Assembly: GCF_024679245.1 (NCBI RefSeq) | Contig: NC_090176.1 | Span: forward strand, 46,887,086-46,951,085 | Origin: Pseudorasbora parva | Taxonomy: Eukaryota; Chordata; Actinopteri; Cypriniformes; Gobionidae | Reading direction: 5' to 3' | DNA: 64,000 bases | Shown: positions 12,229-23,618 of the stretch, piece after piece | Position numbering within the stretch: the first letter of the stretch is position 1 | Layout: the number at the start of each line of letters is the position of its first letter | Notes under the pieces: generated by a model | The model's input: only the letters and a program-made list of their open reading frames with translations | What the model was told of the DNA's origin: nothing | Database searches by the model: none | Program-made: the position numbers and the translations under genes

Positions 12229-12283
<55 letters not shown>
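12229..12283. repeat. (TA)n microsatellite
   Basis: About 55 bp of uninterrupted TA dinucleotide, flanked by further AT-rich sequence. Confidence 0.95.
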
Positions 12284-12289
<6 letters not shown>

Positions 12290-12554
12290 ATAGTATACTA
12301 TATATATAGTGAAACCATATTTTCTTAGCAATAGGTGCTATCTACACAATTTTGAATAATTGCAGTATTTTCTTTGTAAATAGTAGTTAGATGCTATTTA
12401 TAATTACAAATAGTGCAAATACTATTTGCGCCACAGTGTTGTTGTACATATAAAATATGCAATAATAACAGTGTAAATTATTATATTTACTAAAATAACT
12501 AAATAGATGTGACAATAACTTATTGGGACAATAAAGCCATCCCTACATCTACCC

Positions 12555-13030
12555 TTTTGCTAGTTTCAGCCTGACACAGTTATCATTTTTTTACGTCCAG
12601 CATCCAGTTGTTTGAATAGCAAATGCAAATCTGTTCACCCATGGTGTGTTCAGGCATATTGTTGGCGTGTTGCTATTTTGAGGAACTGAAAAGGACTGTG
12701 CCTTTGACCAACAAAAACTTGGTTACAAGTCAATCGTGCAGTATTTTTTGTGTTATTTAAAGGGTGTGTTAGTAATATCTGCCTATCGCCGGATGCACAA
12801 CGCTTATTACACACACAGGATGTGCAGCAGCACACACACCTTTTACAATATTAAAAATAAAAGGATTCTTCTCAGATAAGCTTTCAGTCTTTCCACTCGC
12901 AAATTCCATCATGTAAATATAGCAAATCTGCCATGGTGTGAGCGCCTTTTAAAGGGAATGGGAGATGAGACTCTGATTGGTTTATTGCATGTTATGCCCA
13001 AAACACACCCATGACTCATTAACTCTTTCC
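12555..13030. repeat. Dispersed repeat, copy 2 (first copy ~9150-9560)
   Basis: Collinear with 9150-9560 through the CAAATCTGTTCACCCATGG and GGGAGATGAGACTCTGATTG blocks, with small indels. No coding function. Confidence 0.7.
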
Positions 13031-13535
13031 CCACAAAACACAACATTTTTTAGTTATTTGTGAGAAAGTGCTTCTGATTTCAGCGTGGATACGAACTCAG
13101 GTTTAAAATCAAAACTTTCTGCCACGCACCTAACCCCACGTTATTCCTTCTGTTGACAATGCAGCCGTAATTTTGTCTGGCCCAACCAGATGTCAGTGGG
13201 CGAAGTTAGTGTAATAGCCTCTGCCAACAAGGTGGTCTATTAGCACTTAGTGTAAATAGACACGCTGTACATATAATATCAATATGACAACATGTATATA
13301 ACATTTTAGTGTTTACTTCCGTGCATTACTTACATTTTACATGTGATTGGAAGCTAATATAAAATAACTGGGCCTCAGGGACAGTGAAAATGGCACCAGA
13401 TGAAATACAAATTTAAAAAAATCTACTGGCCAAACAGAACAAACAAAAAAAATCTTATTGTTGAGTCTTGAAATATGGACCTGTCTGAAAATGTCAGCAT
13501 CAACTGCTTTAACTCCGCTCTTCTCATCTCCACAG

Positions 13536-13584
13536 GCCCACTGCAGCCGAGCTTTTGAAATGTAAATTTTTCCAAAAGGCTAAG
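13536..13584 (+). CDS. stk39: stk39 exon: end of kinase domain
   Basis: A 49-nt exon, phase 2 to phase 0, between a CTCCACAG acceptor and a GTACGC donor. Completing the split Arg gives RPTAAELLKCKFFQKAK, which is the conserved RPTAxELLxxxFF end of the kinase fold. It is separated from the next exon by only 113 bp, the single short intron in the window. Confidence 0.95.
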
Positions 13585-13697
13585 GTACGCCAGTGTACTC
13601 TCTCCCCATACTTCAAATGCTTTAACCAGTGCTTCACAGTGGTCTGTCACTGATATATGTTATGTATTTCCCTAACCCTCCTGCCTCTGTGTTGTAG
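13585..13697 (+). other. stk39 short intron (113 bp)
   Basis: GTACGC donor and pyrimidine-rich CTGTGTTGTAG acceptor. It is the only intron here without a transposon. Confidence 0.95.
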
Positions 13698-13763
13698 AAT
13701 CGAGAGTACTTGATTGAAAAGCTGCTTACTAAAGGACCAAATATAAGCCAAAGAGCCAAAAAG
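13698..13763 (+). CDS. stk39: stk39 exon: post-kinase helix
   Basis: Twenty-two codons, phase 0 to phase 0, between a GTGTTGTAG acceptor and a GTAACG donor. It reads NREYLIEKLLTKGPNISQRA then KK. The NREYLIEKLL helix just after the kinase domain is a SPAK/OSR1 hallmark, and the basic KK continues into VRR of the next exon. An 18.3-kb intron follows. Confidence 0.95.
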
Positions 13764-13998
13764 GTAACGCAGTCTCATTCATCCCCACGCATTTGAGTGT
13801 ATTTTTTCCCACAGGCCGATGGGTCTCTCTTCTCTCATGTTCACTAGACTAGAGTGCTTTCTATATTGATTAAACAGTGTGGGTGCTTTTGATCGAGGAA
13901 TCGGAAACTGTAATGTTTCTTACTGCAGTACATCTGTTCTAAACACTCAGAGTGCTCACTTGTCTACTCCGATACGAGATGCACTTTAACCTATCACT

Positions 13999-15247
13999 TT
14001 AAAGCTACACTGTGTAACTTTTTTAGTTTATTGTTAGCTAAAATCACTTAGTTCTTTCAAAAATATATGTGCTCATTAATGTAGATTTACTTCTTTCAAG
14101 TAAAAATGCATTCTCGTAATTTTATAATATACCATTGAAAATGCATAAGTGTTAGGGGTTCGGATGGCGGTCGCCATGTTGCTCCTCCATCTTGAAAGTA
14201 CATTTGCCAAAGAGGGACATACCCGTAAATTCAAGCTTCGCTTTTCGCGTTTTTACACTCGATGGCACCGTGTCGAATGTGAAGAGGGGGATTGCTTGAG
14301 GCTGCTATATGATGACGGAGGATCACTCTTAAGCCCCTTTCTAAATGCACGTCGGACCCGCAATATTCCCGGAACATTGCCGGGTCGCCTTCTGTGTGAA
14401 AGCAACCACGTCCCGGAATTGATTACCGAATTCGACCCGGGTCGGGGACCTAGTAACATTGCGGGATATGTATCAGAGTCGCCAAGGAAGCGGAAAAGAG
14501 AATTAAGACGGCAACGCGACGGGCAAATCAACAAGACAAAAGTAAATATTGGAGTGGCCTTTCCAAGATGGAAAGAGCTCATGAGGAGCAACGATTTTAA
14601 AAAGAACGCCGACGTTGCCTGCTTTCTTCTCGACAGGTAATATTAATTCAGCCTATTTGTGTATATTGGAAGTTTTATTGTTGCTTGGCTAATTATATCA
14701 TGGTGTGCTGTGCATAACACTAGAACGACGACTAGGATAGTTTTCCTCGCGTCAATGATGAAAAAGTATTGTTTACCTTATAACATAAATCCGTGTTCTA
14801 TGACGGATAACATGAGATTAATATTTGAATTGCATTATAATTTGTTTGCCTTACGCTAGTGATGTCGTACAATATACAGAATAACGATAGCACTGATAAA
14901 AAAAGTTCCTTTACTAAGAATAGCTTGCATTCGTCTGGAACCTGATAGCTGATGTTTGCAATGAAATGGTAAAAAATAACGAAAACGTAAAACTATTATT
15001 CATTTTACATATATTAATTTGATCATAGATCATTTGGCAAATTAAATAACTGCAAATTATAATAGTTTTCAAAAGTAACCTCTTGCAACACTCACCGAAG
15101 AGGTCGAACTGGAAGCCATGACTAAATCGGCCACCGTAGGAGTTGAAACTAAATCAAAATTGAGAGGAACATAAACTATTATTCACTGGATGGTCATATA
15201 CCGTTTCACCACTAGATGGGGGAAAATATCACACAGTGTAGCTTTAA
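13999..15247 (+). mobile_element. TTAA-flanked DNA element carrying a coding-like exon
   Basis: TTAA then AGCTACACTGTG at the left, and CACAGTGTAGCT then TTAA at the right, give near-perfect inverted ends with a TTAA target duplication. TTAA targeting is known for Kolobok and piggyBac superfamilies. The 1.25-kb element contains an open frame of 157 codons ending at a splice donor, but no recognisable transposase core. Confidence 0.85.
14164..14636 (+). CDS. Transposon-borne exon, uncharacterised basic protein
   Basis: Open frame from ATG 14164 (MAVAMLLLHLES...) to CGACAG before a GTAATA donor, ending in phase 2. It includes a strongly basic PRKRKRELRRQRDGQ stretch that could act as a nuclear-localisation signal, and ends VNIGVAFPRWKELM then RSNDFKKNADVACFLLDR. 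The tail resembles a segment seen in many uncharacterised fish proteins, a recollection that was not checked. The frame is intact, is on the stk39 strand, and lies within a TTAA element, so it is best read as the first coding exon of a mobile gene. No function is assigned. Confidence 0.5.
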
Positions 15248-15493
15248 GAGCCGGTTCAAGCATGGACTCTATCGTGCCCTCTTTATTTATTGAGTTTTAG
15301 TTGTTTTGTCTCTGCTAGATGATCTGTCTGTCTGTCTATCTATCTGTCTGTGTCTATCGTTCTCTTTGTCTGTCTACTAGTCTTTTGTACTATGCATCTC
15401 TCATTCTATTGGTCATCATTTGTGTTCATTTATGTTTATCTGTGCTGTAACTTGTAGTAAAGAGGAATAGCTCTTTGCTCAATGTATTTTTCA

Positions 15494-16035
15494 CTGTCTA
15501 ATGGGTCCTGCACACTGTGCGATTTTTCAAAATCCTTTGTGAATGTCCCTTGTCAGACTGTACATGATCCCCGATGTAAGCCATGTCACATTGTAAGATC
15601 TCAGTTGGCATTAATGTCAGACTGCACGATAGTGAAGGCGCACTAAAAACGGACGCGCACAAGAAAACTCGTCTGGAGTTTTATATCATCAATGAATGAC
15701 ACGTTTGGTGACAGTGAGCTGCATTACACGCGGGACTGAAATGCTGGCTACAAAGAAATCTCTAGCACTCGTTTTGGTCATAGTTTGTCTTGAAAAACGG
15801 AGATATTTGACTGTCGTCGTAGGAGAAGTCACACTGCAGGATTGTGTGCCAAATCTTCTGACACTGCCAGAATTTCGTCTGAGGTAAAATTTGATCGCAG
15901 CGCTCATTAATCGGCGGCCGGTGAACATGTCAAACTAACGACCAAAGACGTCAGATTTTAGCCTAGGATCTGAGGAATCTTTTAGGATTTGCTAAATTTG
16001 TCTCAGACGGCCAACAGTGTGCACCTGGCTTAAGA
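15494..16035. mobile_element. MITE-like element with CTGCACACTGT ends
   Basis: Left GGGTCCTGCACACTGTGCGA and right GGCCAACAGTGTGCACCTGG form imperfect inverted ends. The interior repeats short GTCAGACTG/CGTCTGA motifs. No target duplication is clear. It is probably a hAT-like derivative. Confidence 0.5.
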
Positions 16036-16289
16036 AAATGGATGTGTCGTGAGAACAGTGTCAATTGTGTGAGTCTGTATGCGTGAGAGTTGGCAGCCCT
16101 CTGCATATGGGAGCATTTTTTGTGTGTGGTTATGTTAAACTTTCCCGCGTTTGCACTCTGAAGCGTTGTGCCTTCTTCTATTGTATTGCATCCAGAAGTT
16201 CTGCATTACAGTATTGTGCTACACCATTCCACTGGTTAAACCAAGTTATTGCAGACCCATATGAGATCGAAGGCTGGGTTTGAAATTGC

Positions 16290-16550
16290 CCCATATACCC
16301 TCATTCACTATCCCCTACATTACTCCACTAATATAGTCCACTTGAAGTCATTTGGCATGACCCTTACAGTGCATTTTAGGGATTCTCTAGCCATTGAGCG
16401 AACATCTATTGTATACCTGTTATTGCAGTGCATTATGGGATTGAATGAGTGCACTTGATAATTTCCACTTAGTTTCTGGACATCACTACAAATGGTAGTA
16501 CCCTCAAATAGTGCCCTATTTGGGGGGGGGGGGGGATTTCAGACAACCTG
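16290..16550. mobile_element. Short MITE-like repeat
   Basis: Ends GGGTTTGAAATTGCC and GATTTCAGACAACC are weakly inverted. The interior has CAGTGCATTATGGGATTGAA and a run of 14 G at 16522-16535. Boundaries are approximate. Confidence 0.4.
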
Positions 16551-16606
16551 TTTGTCGACAATTTTTAATTGTCGATGATATCGACTAATCGTTTCAGACC
16601 TATGAA

Positions 16607-17150
16607 ACACAGATCAAGCATAACATGATGACAGGTGAAGTGAATAACACTGATTATCTCTTCATCACTACATCCGTTAGCGGGTGGGATATATTAGGCA
16701 TCAAATGAACATTTTGTCCTGAAAGTTGATGCATTAGAAGCAGAAAAAATGATCAAGCGTAAGGATTTGAGCGAGTTTGACAAGTGCCAAATTGTGATGG
16801 CTAGATGACTGGGTCAGAGCATCTCCAAAACTGCAGCTCTTGTGGGCTGTTCCCGGTCTGCAGTAGTCAGTATCTATCAAAAGTGCTCCAAGGGAGGAAC
16901 AGTGGAGAACCGGCCACAGGGTCATGGGTGGCCAAGGCTCATTGATAAACAAGTCCGGTCTATGAGGGCCCTACCTTGCAACTTGCAGGACTTAAAGGAT
17001 CTGCTGCTAACATCTTGGTACCAAATACCACAACACACCTTCAGGGGCCTAGTGGAGTCCATGCCTCGATGGGTCATGGCTGTTTTGGCAGCAAAAGAGG
17101 GACCAAAACGATATTAGGAATATATGTTGGGTCATAATGTTATGCCTCAT
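16607..17150 (+). mobile_element. Tc1-like transposon, internally deleted
   Basis: Both terminal inverted repeats are present (GATCAAGCATAACATGATGAC at the left, GTCATAATGTTATGCCTCAT at the right), about 540 bp apart instead of the roughly 1.6 kb of a full element. The interior encodes only the N-terminal helix-turn-helix region and the extreme C-terminus of a Tc1 transposase; the catalytic DDE part is gone. Confidence 0.88.
16749..17117 (+). pseudogene. Tc1-like transposase, deleted and interrupted
   Basis: The frame from ATG 16749 reads KRKDLSEFDKCQIVMAR, then TGA at 16806-16808 replaces the expected Arg codon, then LGQSISKTAALVGCSRSAVV then SIYQKCSKGGTVENRPQGHG. After WPRLID the sequence jumps directly to KQVRSM, LQDLKDLLLTSWYQIPQHTF and RGLVESMP, ending at a stop at about 17117. 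The first part is the paired-like DNA-binding domain and the second the last residues of the enzyme. With the DDE core deleted and a nonsense codon, it cannot make a transposase. Confidence 0.88.
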
Positions 17151-17929
17151 TAATGTTACATTTATTTACATTAATGTATCAATTTATGTTAGTTTAACTT
17201 CTTTATATTCAATTTTTATTTTGCAGTTCTGCATCATGTTTGTTACCCCAATTCAAGTTAAATTTTGAATAAAAAAAGCATCTGAAAATCGACCTTTATA
17301 CCAATGAGCATTAATGCGCCATTGTTTGTGGTAAGATCATTTGAATGCAGTTTTTATGTTGACATTTTTTCAAATGTTTACACTTCATAAACATGCAGTG
17401 ATAGACTCTCTCTCAAAATGCATGTGTGGAATGGTTCTTTACTAAGCAAGTGGTGTAAAACTCTCTCGGGTCACCCTATTTCAGTTCAGTTTCATTCCGT
17501 GCCTTTAGCAGACACCTAATGTCTCTGAGCTCTGGTGAGCTATGAAGAAAAATGGGCTTCAATGGAGCTAACAGGTTACTGCGTCAAACCATCTGTTTTG
17601 TCAGACTCGGGACAGAGAGGGGCGGCTGTCAGCACCCCACACCTCTCGTCCACTAAATTAATGAGAGAAATGGCGGCTAAAGAGCTCTCACATCCATCCA
17701 TTTAGGAGGATGTACAGAATGTCCCGGTGGAGATGGAAGTAGAGGCTGTGACATTGATGGTCTGAAATCATGGAGGGATGTGGGTGTTTTCAAATGTGGA
17801 CTGCCAATATTGTATAGAAGTGCAGCTGACAACAGACAGAAAGAGAAATACGCTGGGCACATATAGAATATACACAATGATTATGCTGGTGAATATTAAT
17901 GCCGTATTAGAAATATGTCAGAATTAGTG

Positions 17930-18080
17930 GAGTAGAAAGTAAAATATTTGCTGCAAAATGTAACGAAGTAAAAGTAAAAAGTATGCACTATTGATTCTAC
18001 TAAAGTAAAGTACAGATACGCGAAAAATGTACTTAAGTAAAGTAACAAAGTATTTGTACTTCGTTACATTCCACCACTGA
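17930..18080. mobile_element. Solo end of a hAT-type element
   Basis: GTACTTCGTTACATTCCACC then ACTGA near 18058-18080, together with repeated AAGTAAAGTA motifs, is a common cyprinid terminal-inverted-repeat region. The opposite end is not clear, so only a fragment is called. Confidence 0.45.
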
Positions 18081-19040
18081 TCCATACAAACAACAAAGAA
18101 CTGAGAAAAACTCTTAAATGCATGCAAACTGCCTTGTGGATGTTTGTAATGGTGTTTTTTAGGTTGAATGCATCAAAGAAGGTGTGTTTTGCACTGATAA
18201 AGGGATTTATCAGAGTAGATGGCCAAATGAGTGCACTTAAAAGCTGCCCGGCAGATTACTGTGCAGCCACACGGATATATTAAGAATCTGACTTGTAAAG
18301 AATAATCACTACAGCAGATCCATTTAGAATCGATTTTGTTGATGTGATGGTGTTTTAGTTGTCTGAAGTGCTCTGGGAAAACTAGTCTTGCTTTCAGTAA
18401 TAGACTTTTCTCAATGAATTACAGTATTAATGGGAGGGAGGGAGAAACGCTGTACGGTCTGTTGTCTGGGTGGAACGGAGCCCATGTGTACTTGTTAGAT
18501 TTGACAACAGTTGCAGTCAGCCGAGGCGTCGTATTCAGGAAAGTGAACCTCTGGGAAATGTAGGTTTAATTAGAGATCTGAAACATTATTTGTAGTACCT
18601 CAATTGTGTAATTGGAGTTGTTAGTGGGATGGTACAGTAGTGAAGCTCATCAACTGAAACTGTGTCAACAAACAGCTTTTAAGGGACATTCACACTAACA
18701 GTGATTAAATAGCTGGAGGCCAGCGGGTCTCTGTGCTGTTGGTTTCTGGAGTTCGATGGCAGTGTCCAACTTTATCAGGTGATGGATCACTGTCTCTCCT
18801 CCCATCAGTTCAAAATGTCTCTGGCTACATCTCAAATGCTGATCTCAGCCACTGCACTGAAAAATAATCATGTTTTAATCAGCGTTTTCCAATAAAACGA
18901 TTTAAACATCCTTTATACAATCAATTTTCTGGAGATGCAAAATGCACATGCATTTTTGGCCTTTTAGTATGTTAGTTGTTTATAAGCCAGTGAGCTCCAA
19001 AACGAAGACAAAATTCGCATTTAGGTCCTTTAGGTCTGTG

Positions 19041-22000
19041 CTGACTCAGGGCCGACTCGATCACACGATCCGCTCTGTGCTGTCCTGACTCAGGACCGAC
19101 TCGATCTCATGATCCGCTCTGTGCTGTCGTGACTCAGGACCGACTCGATCACATGATCCGCTCTGTGCTGTCCTGACTCAGGACCGACTCGATCACATGA
19201 TCCGCTCTGTGCTGTCGTGACTCAGGGCCGACTCGATCTCATGATCCACTCTGTGCTGTCGTGACTCAGGACCGACTCGATCACGTGATCCGCTCTGTGC
19301 TGTCCTGAATCAGGACCGACTCGATCACATGATCCGCTCTGTGCTGTCCTGACTCAGGACCGACTCGATCTCATGATCCGCTCTGTGCTGTCCTGACTCA
19401 GGACCGACTCGATCACGTGATCCGCTCTGTGCTGTCCTGACTCAGGACCGACTCGATCACGTGATCCGCTCTGTGCTGTCCTGACTCAGGACCGACTCGA
19501 TCACATGATCCGCTCTGTGCTGTCGTGACTCAGGACCGACTCGATCTCATGATCCGCTCTGTGCTGTCGTGACTCAGGACCGACTCGATCTCATGATCCG
19601 CTCTGTGCTGTCCTGACTCAGGACCGACTCGATCACATGATCCGCTCTGTGCTGTCCTGACTCAGGGCCGACTCGATCACATGATCCGCTCTGTGCTGTC
19701 CTGACTCAGGACCGACTCGATCACGTGATCCGCTCTGTGCTGTCCTGACTCAGGACCGACTCGATCACGTGATCCGCTCTGTGCTGTCCTGACTCAGGAC
19801 CGACTCGATCACGTGATCCGCTCTGTGCTGTCGTGACTCAGGACCGACTCGATCTCATGATCCGCTCTGTGCTGTCGTGACTCAGGACCGACTCGATCTC
19901 ATGATCCGCTCTGTGCTGTCCTGACTCAGGACCGACTCGATCACATGATCCGCTCTGTGCTGTCCTGACTCAGGGCCGACTCGATCACATGATCCGCTCT
20001 GTGCTGTCCTGACTCAGGACCGACTCGATCACGTGATCCGCTCTGTGCTGTCCTGACTCAGGACCGACTCGATCACGTGATCCGCTCTGTGCTGTCCTGA
20101 CTCAGGACCGAATTGATCACATGATCCGCTCTGTGCTGTCGTGACTCAGGGCCGACTCGATCTCATGATCCACTCTGTGCTGTCGTGACTCAGGACCGAC
20201 TCGATCACGTGATCCGCTCTGTGCTGTCCTGACTCAGGACCGACTCGATCACATGATCCGCTCTGTGCTGTCGTGACTCAGGGCCGACTCGATCTCATGA
20301 TCCACTCTGTGCTGTCGTGACTCAGGACCGACTCGATCACGTGATCCGCTCTGTGCTGTCCTGAATCAGGACCGACTCGATCACATGATCCGCTCTGTGC
20401 TGTCCTGACTCAGGACCGACTCGATCTCATGATCCGCTCTGTGCTGTCCTGACTCAGGACCGACTCGATCACGTGATCCGCTCTGTGCTGTCCTGACTCA
20501 GGACCGACTCGATCACATGATCCGCTCTGTGCTGTCGTGACTCAGGACCGACTCGATCTCATGATCCGCTCTGTGCTGTCGTGACTCAGGACCGACTCGA
20601 TCTCATGATCCGCTCTGTGCTGTCCTGACTCAGGACCGACTCGATCACATGATCCGCTCTGTGCTGTCCTGACTCAGGGCCGACTCGATCACATGATCCG
20701 CTCTGTGCTGTCCTGACTCAGGACCGACTCGATCACGTGATCCGCTCTGTGCTGTCCTGACTCAGGACCGACTCGATCACGTGATCCGCTCTGTGCTGTC
20801 CTGACTCAGGACCGACTCGATCACGTGATCCGCTCTGTGCTGTCGTGACTCAGGACCGACTCGATCTCATGATCCGCTCTGTGCTGTCGTGACTCAGGAC
20901 CGACTCGATCTCATGATCCACTCTGTGCTGTCGTGACTCAGGACCGACTCGATCACGTGATCCGCTCTGTGCTGTCCTGAATCAGGACCGACTCGATCAC
21001 ATGATCCGCTCTGTGCTGTCCTGACTCAGGACCGACTCGATCTCATGATCCGCTCTGTGCTGTCCTGACTCAGGACCGACTCGATCACGTGATCCGCTCT
21101 GTGCTGTCCTGACTCAGGACCGACTCGATCACATGATCCGCTCTGTGCTGTCGTGACTCAGGACCGACTCGATCTCATGATCCGCTCTGTGCTGTCGTGA
21201 CTCAGGACCGACTCGATCTCATGATCCGCTCTGTGCTGTCCTGACTCAGGACCGACTCGATCACATGATCCGCTCTGTGCTGTCCTGACTCAGGGCCGAC
21301 TCGATCACATGATCCGCTCTGTGCTGTCCTGACTCAGGGCCGACTCGATCACGTGATCCGCTCTGTGCTGTCCTGGCTCAGGACCGACTCGATCACGTGA
21401 TCCGCTCTGTGCTGTCCTGACTCAGGACCGACTCGATCACGTGATCCGCTCTGTGCTGTCCTGACTCAGGACCGACTCGATCACGTGATCCGCTCTGTGC
21501 TGTCCTGACTCAGGACCGACTCGATCACGTGATCCGCTCTGTGCTGTCGTGACTCAGGACCGACTCGATCTCATGATCCGCTCTGTGCTGTCGTGACTCA
21601 GGACCGACTCGATCTCATGATCCGCTCTGTGCTGTCGTGACTCAGGACCGACTCGATCTCATGATCCGCTCTGTGCTGTCCTGACTCTGGACCGACTCGA
21701 TCACATGATCCGCTCTGTGCTGTCGTGACTCAGGACCGACTCGATCACATGATCCGCTCTGTGCTGTCGTGACTCAGGACCGACTCGATCACATGATCCG
21801 CTCTGTGCTGTCCTGACTCAGGACCGACTCGATCTCATGATCCGCTTTGTGCTGTCGTGACTCAGGACCGACTCGATCACATGATCCGCTCTGTGCTGTC
21901 CTGACTCAGGACCGACTCGATCTCATGATCCGCTTTGTGCTGTCGTGACTCAGGACCGACTCGATCTCATGATCCGCTCTGTGCTGTCCTGACTCTGGAC

Positions 22001-22352
22001 CGACTCGATCACATGATCCGCTCTGTGCTGTCGTGTCTCTGGTCCGACTCGATCACATGATCCGCTCTGTGCTGTCCTGACTCTGGACCGACTCGATCAC
22101 ATGATCCGCTCTGTGCTGTCGTGTCTCTGGTCCGACTCGATCACATGATCCGCTCTGTGCTGTCCTGACTCTGGACCGACTCGATCACATGATCCGCTCT
22201 GTGCTGTCCTGACTCAGGACCGACTCGATCACATGACCCGCTCTGTGCTGTCCTGACTCAGGACCGACTCGATCACATGATCCGCTCTGTGCTGTCGTGT
22301 CTCAGGACCGACTCGATCATGTGATCCACTCTGTGCTGTCGTGACTCAGGAC
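19041..22352. repeat. 44-bp minisatellite, 75 units, higher-order organisation
   Basis: The unit starts at CTGACTCAGG (19041), and the last partial unit starts at 22341, exactly 75 x 44 bp later, so the array has no net indel. A unit contains TGACTCA, CCGACTCGATC, a variable CACGTG, CACATG or CTCATG core inside GATC...GATC, and CCGCTCTGTGCTGTC. It is about 59% GC with three to five CpG per unit, in an AT-rich intron. By eye about 64 units keep TGACTCA (an AP-1-like site) and about 21 carry the palindrome GATCACGTGATC. Variants recur in blocks. Stops in all frames exclude a coding role. Confidence 0.97.
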
Positions 22353-22480
22353 TCATGAATTCTTAAATTCAACTTATTTTTTAAACCCTATTGGCATCAT
22401 GACTTTCTTATTGTGATGTATGTTCGAGTGAAAGAGCTTATGGAATAAGAAAAAATGTTGGACGGAACCTCCATTTGGCT

Positions 22481-22730
22481 ATGAGGAATTGATTGGATGG
22501 TACTTGTTTGCTATTGGTTGATCTCATGTGAGTGACAGGTTGGTTGTCCCGCCCTCACACCAGTAAACACATCATCATAAAAGAGATATTGCTGTAAAAG
22601 AAGGTTATGAGGACATATGAACTAATAATATTAATAATAATAATGATGATGTGCATAAATTATTTGTAATAAATACTGCAGTGTTCCATAAAAATTATGA
22701 ATGGTCATTTTGATTTTTATGATGACATAA
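22481..22730. repeat. Dispersed repeat, copy 2 (copy 1 at 5384-5610)
   Basis: Near-identical to 5384-5480 over the first 100 bp and diverged beyond. It lies just past the 44-bp minisatellite. The class is unknown. Confidence 0.75.
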
Positions 22731-22998
22731 TGGAGTAAGTTTATGCTTTAAAAAGAATTATTCTTTGAAAGTAAATTTAAATATATTATAATTAAAGAAA
22801 GATAAAAATTATTTTGAACAAAAAAGTTATGATGTTTAGATAATTTGTCCACAAATATAAAAATGTATTACCAAAATGTATCTTTCCAGATAACCAAGCA
22901 AATATTAAAACATTTTTATATCAATATGTTTGGGAAATAATCTATAATAATTTAAAAGTTTTATTTTTATTTTTTATGCAGGCTATTTGAAAAAAATG

Positions 22999-23225
22999 CT
23001 CACCAAGGCTGTTTACTTGATCACAAATACAGTAACAGTAACAGTAACATCTTGTACATTTTCAGCATCATTTAACCAGTCTTCAGTGTCCTTCAGAAAC
23101 CATTCCAATATGCGGATTTGCTGCTCAAAAAACATTTATGATTTCTATGAATGTGGAAAAGTGTTGTGCTACTTTATATTTTTGTGGAAACGTTGACATC
23201 TTTCATGAACAGAAAGTTTGTGTGA
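22999..23225 (+). repeat. Palindromic cyprinid repeat, forward copy
   Basis: CTCACCAAGGCTG, then TTCAGCATCATTTAACCAGT, then TTTGTGGAAACG follow the same order as in the copy at 3806. The terminal part is missing. Confidence 0.7.
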
Positions 23226-23533
23226 TGCCTGCGGAGGCAGCGGTTTCCAGGTTTTGACACGGCTACAGTGTGAAGCTTACTAAAAATGTGAATTATGAAA
23301 TTGAATCGTGGTCCTCATGAATATTCTGATGAAGGATGTGTCAGCAATGTGAGCATGTCCTTTCTGTCACCTGGTGTCTGTCCTCGTCGCTGATGTGTTT
23401 GTGTGCTATTGCGACCCTGCTCACTCCCGCATTATGTATCCAGTCAGCATAGCTGGAGCCTGCGGAGAGAGACGGCTGGGAAAGATGCTGTCATGTAAGG
23501 ACTCTCTGACCTGAACAACTCCTGACAAACACC

Positions 23534-23535
<2 letters not shown>

Positions 23536-23611
<76 letters not shown>
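23536..23611. repeat. (TC)n microsatellite
   Basis: About 76 bp of pure TC dinucleotide, a polypyrimidine mirror repeat on the + strand. Confidence 0.95.

Positions 23612-23618
<7 letters not shown>

Larger units (their letters stand above)
10556..13535 (+). other. stk39 intron with a TAGCCT-ended element and MITE-like repeats
   Basis: Contains the element at 10809-11585, a MITE-like stretch to about 12112, a (TA)n tract and the second copy of a dispersed repeat. 13031-13535 shows nothing recognisable. Confidence 0.85.

Noticed and set aside
14253..14591. 112-codon minus-strand ORF
   Set aside because: It is the antisense shadow of the plus-strand transposon exon, which alone has a sensible start, a basic region and a splice donor.
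19041..22352. CRISPR-like array
   Set aside because: Units are directly tandem with no unique spacers, the period is a constant 44 bp, and the context is a vertebrate intron; it is a minisatellite.
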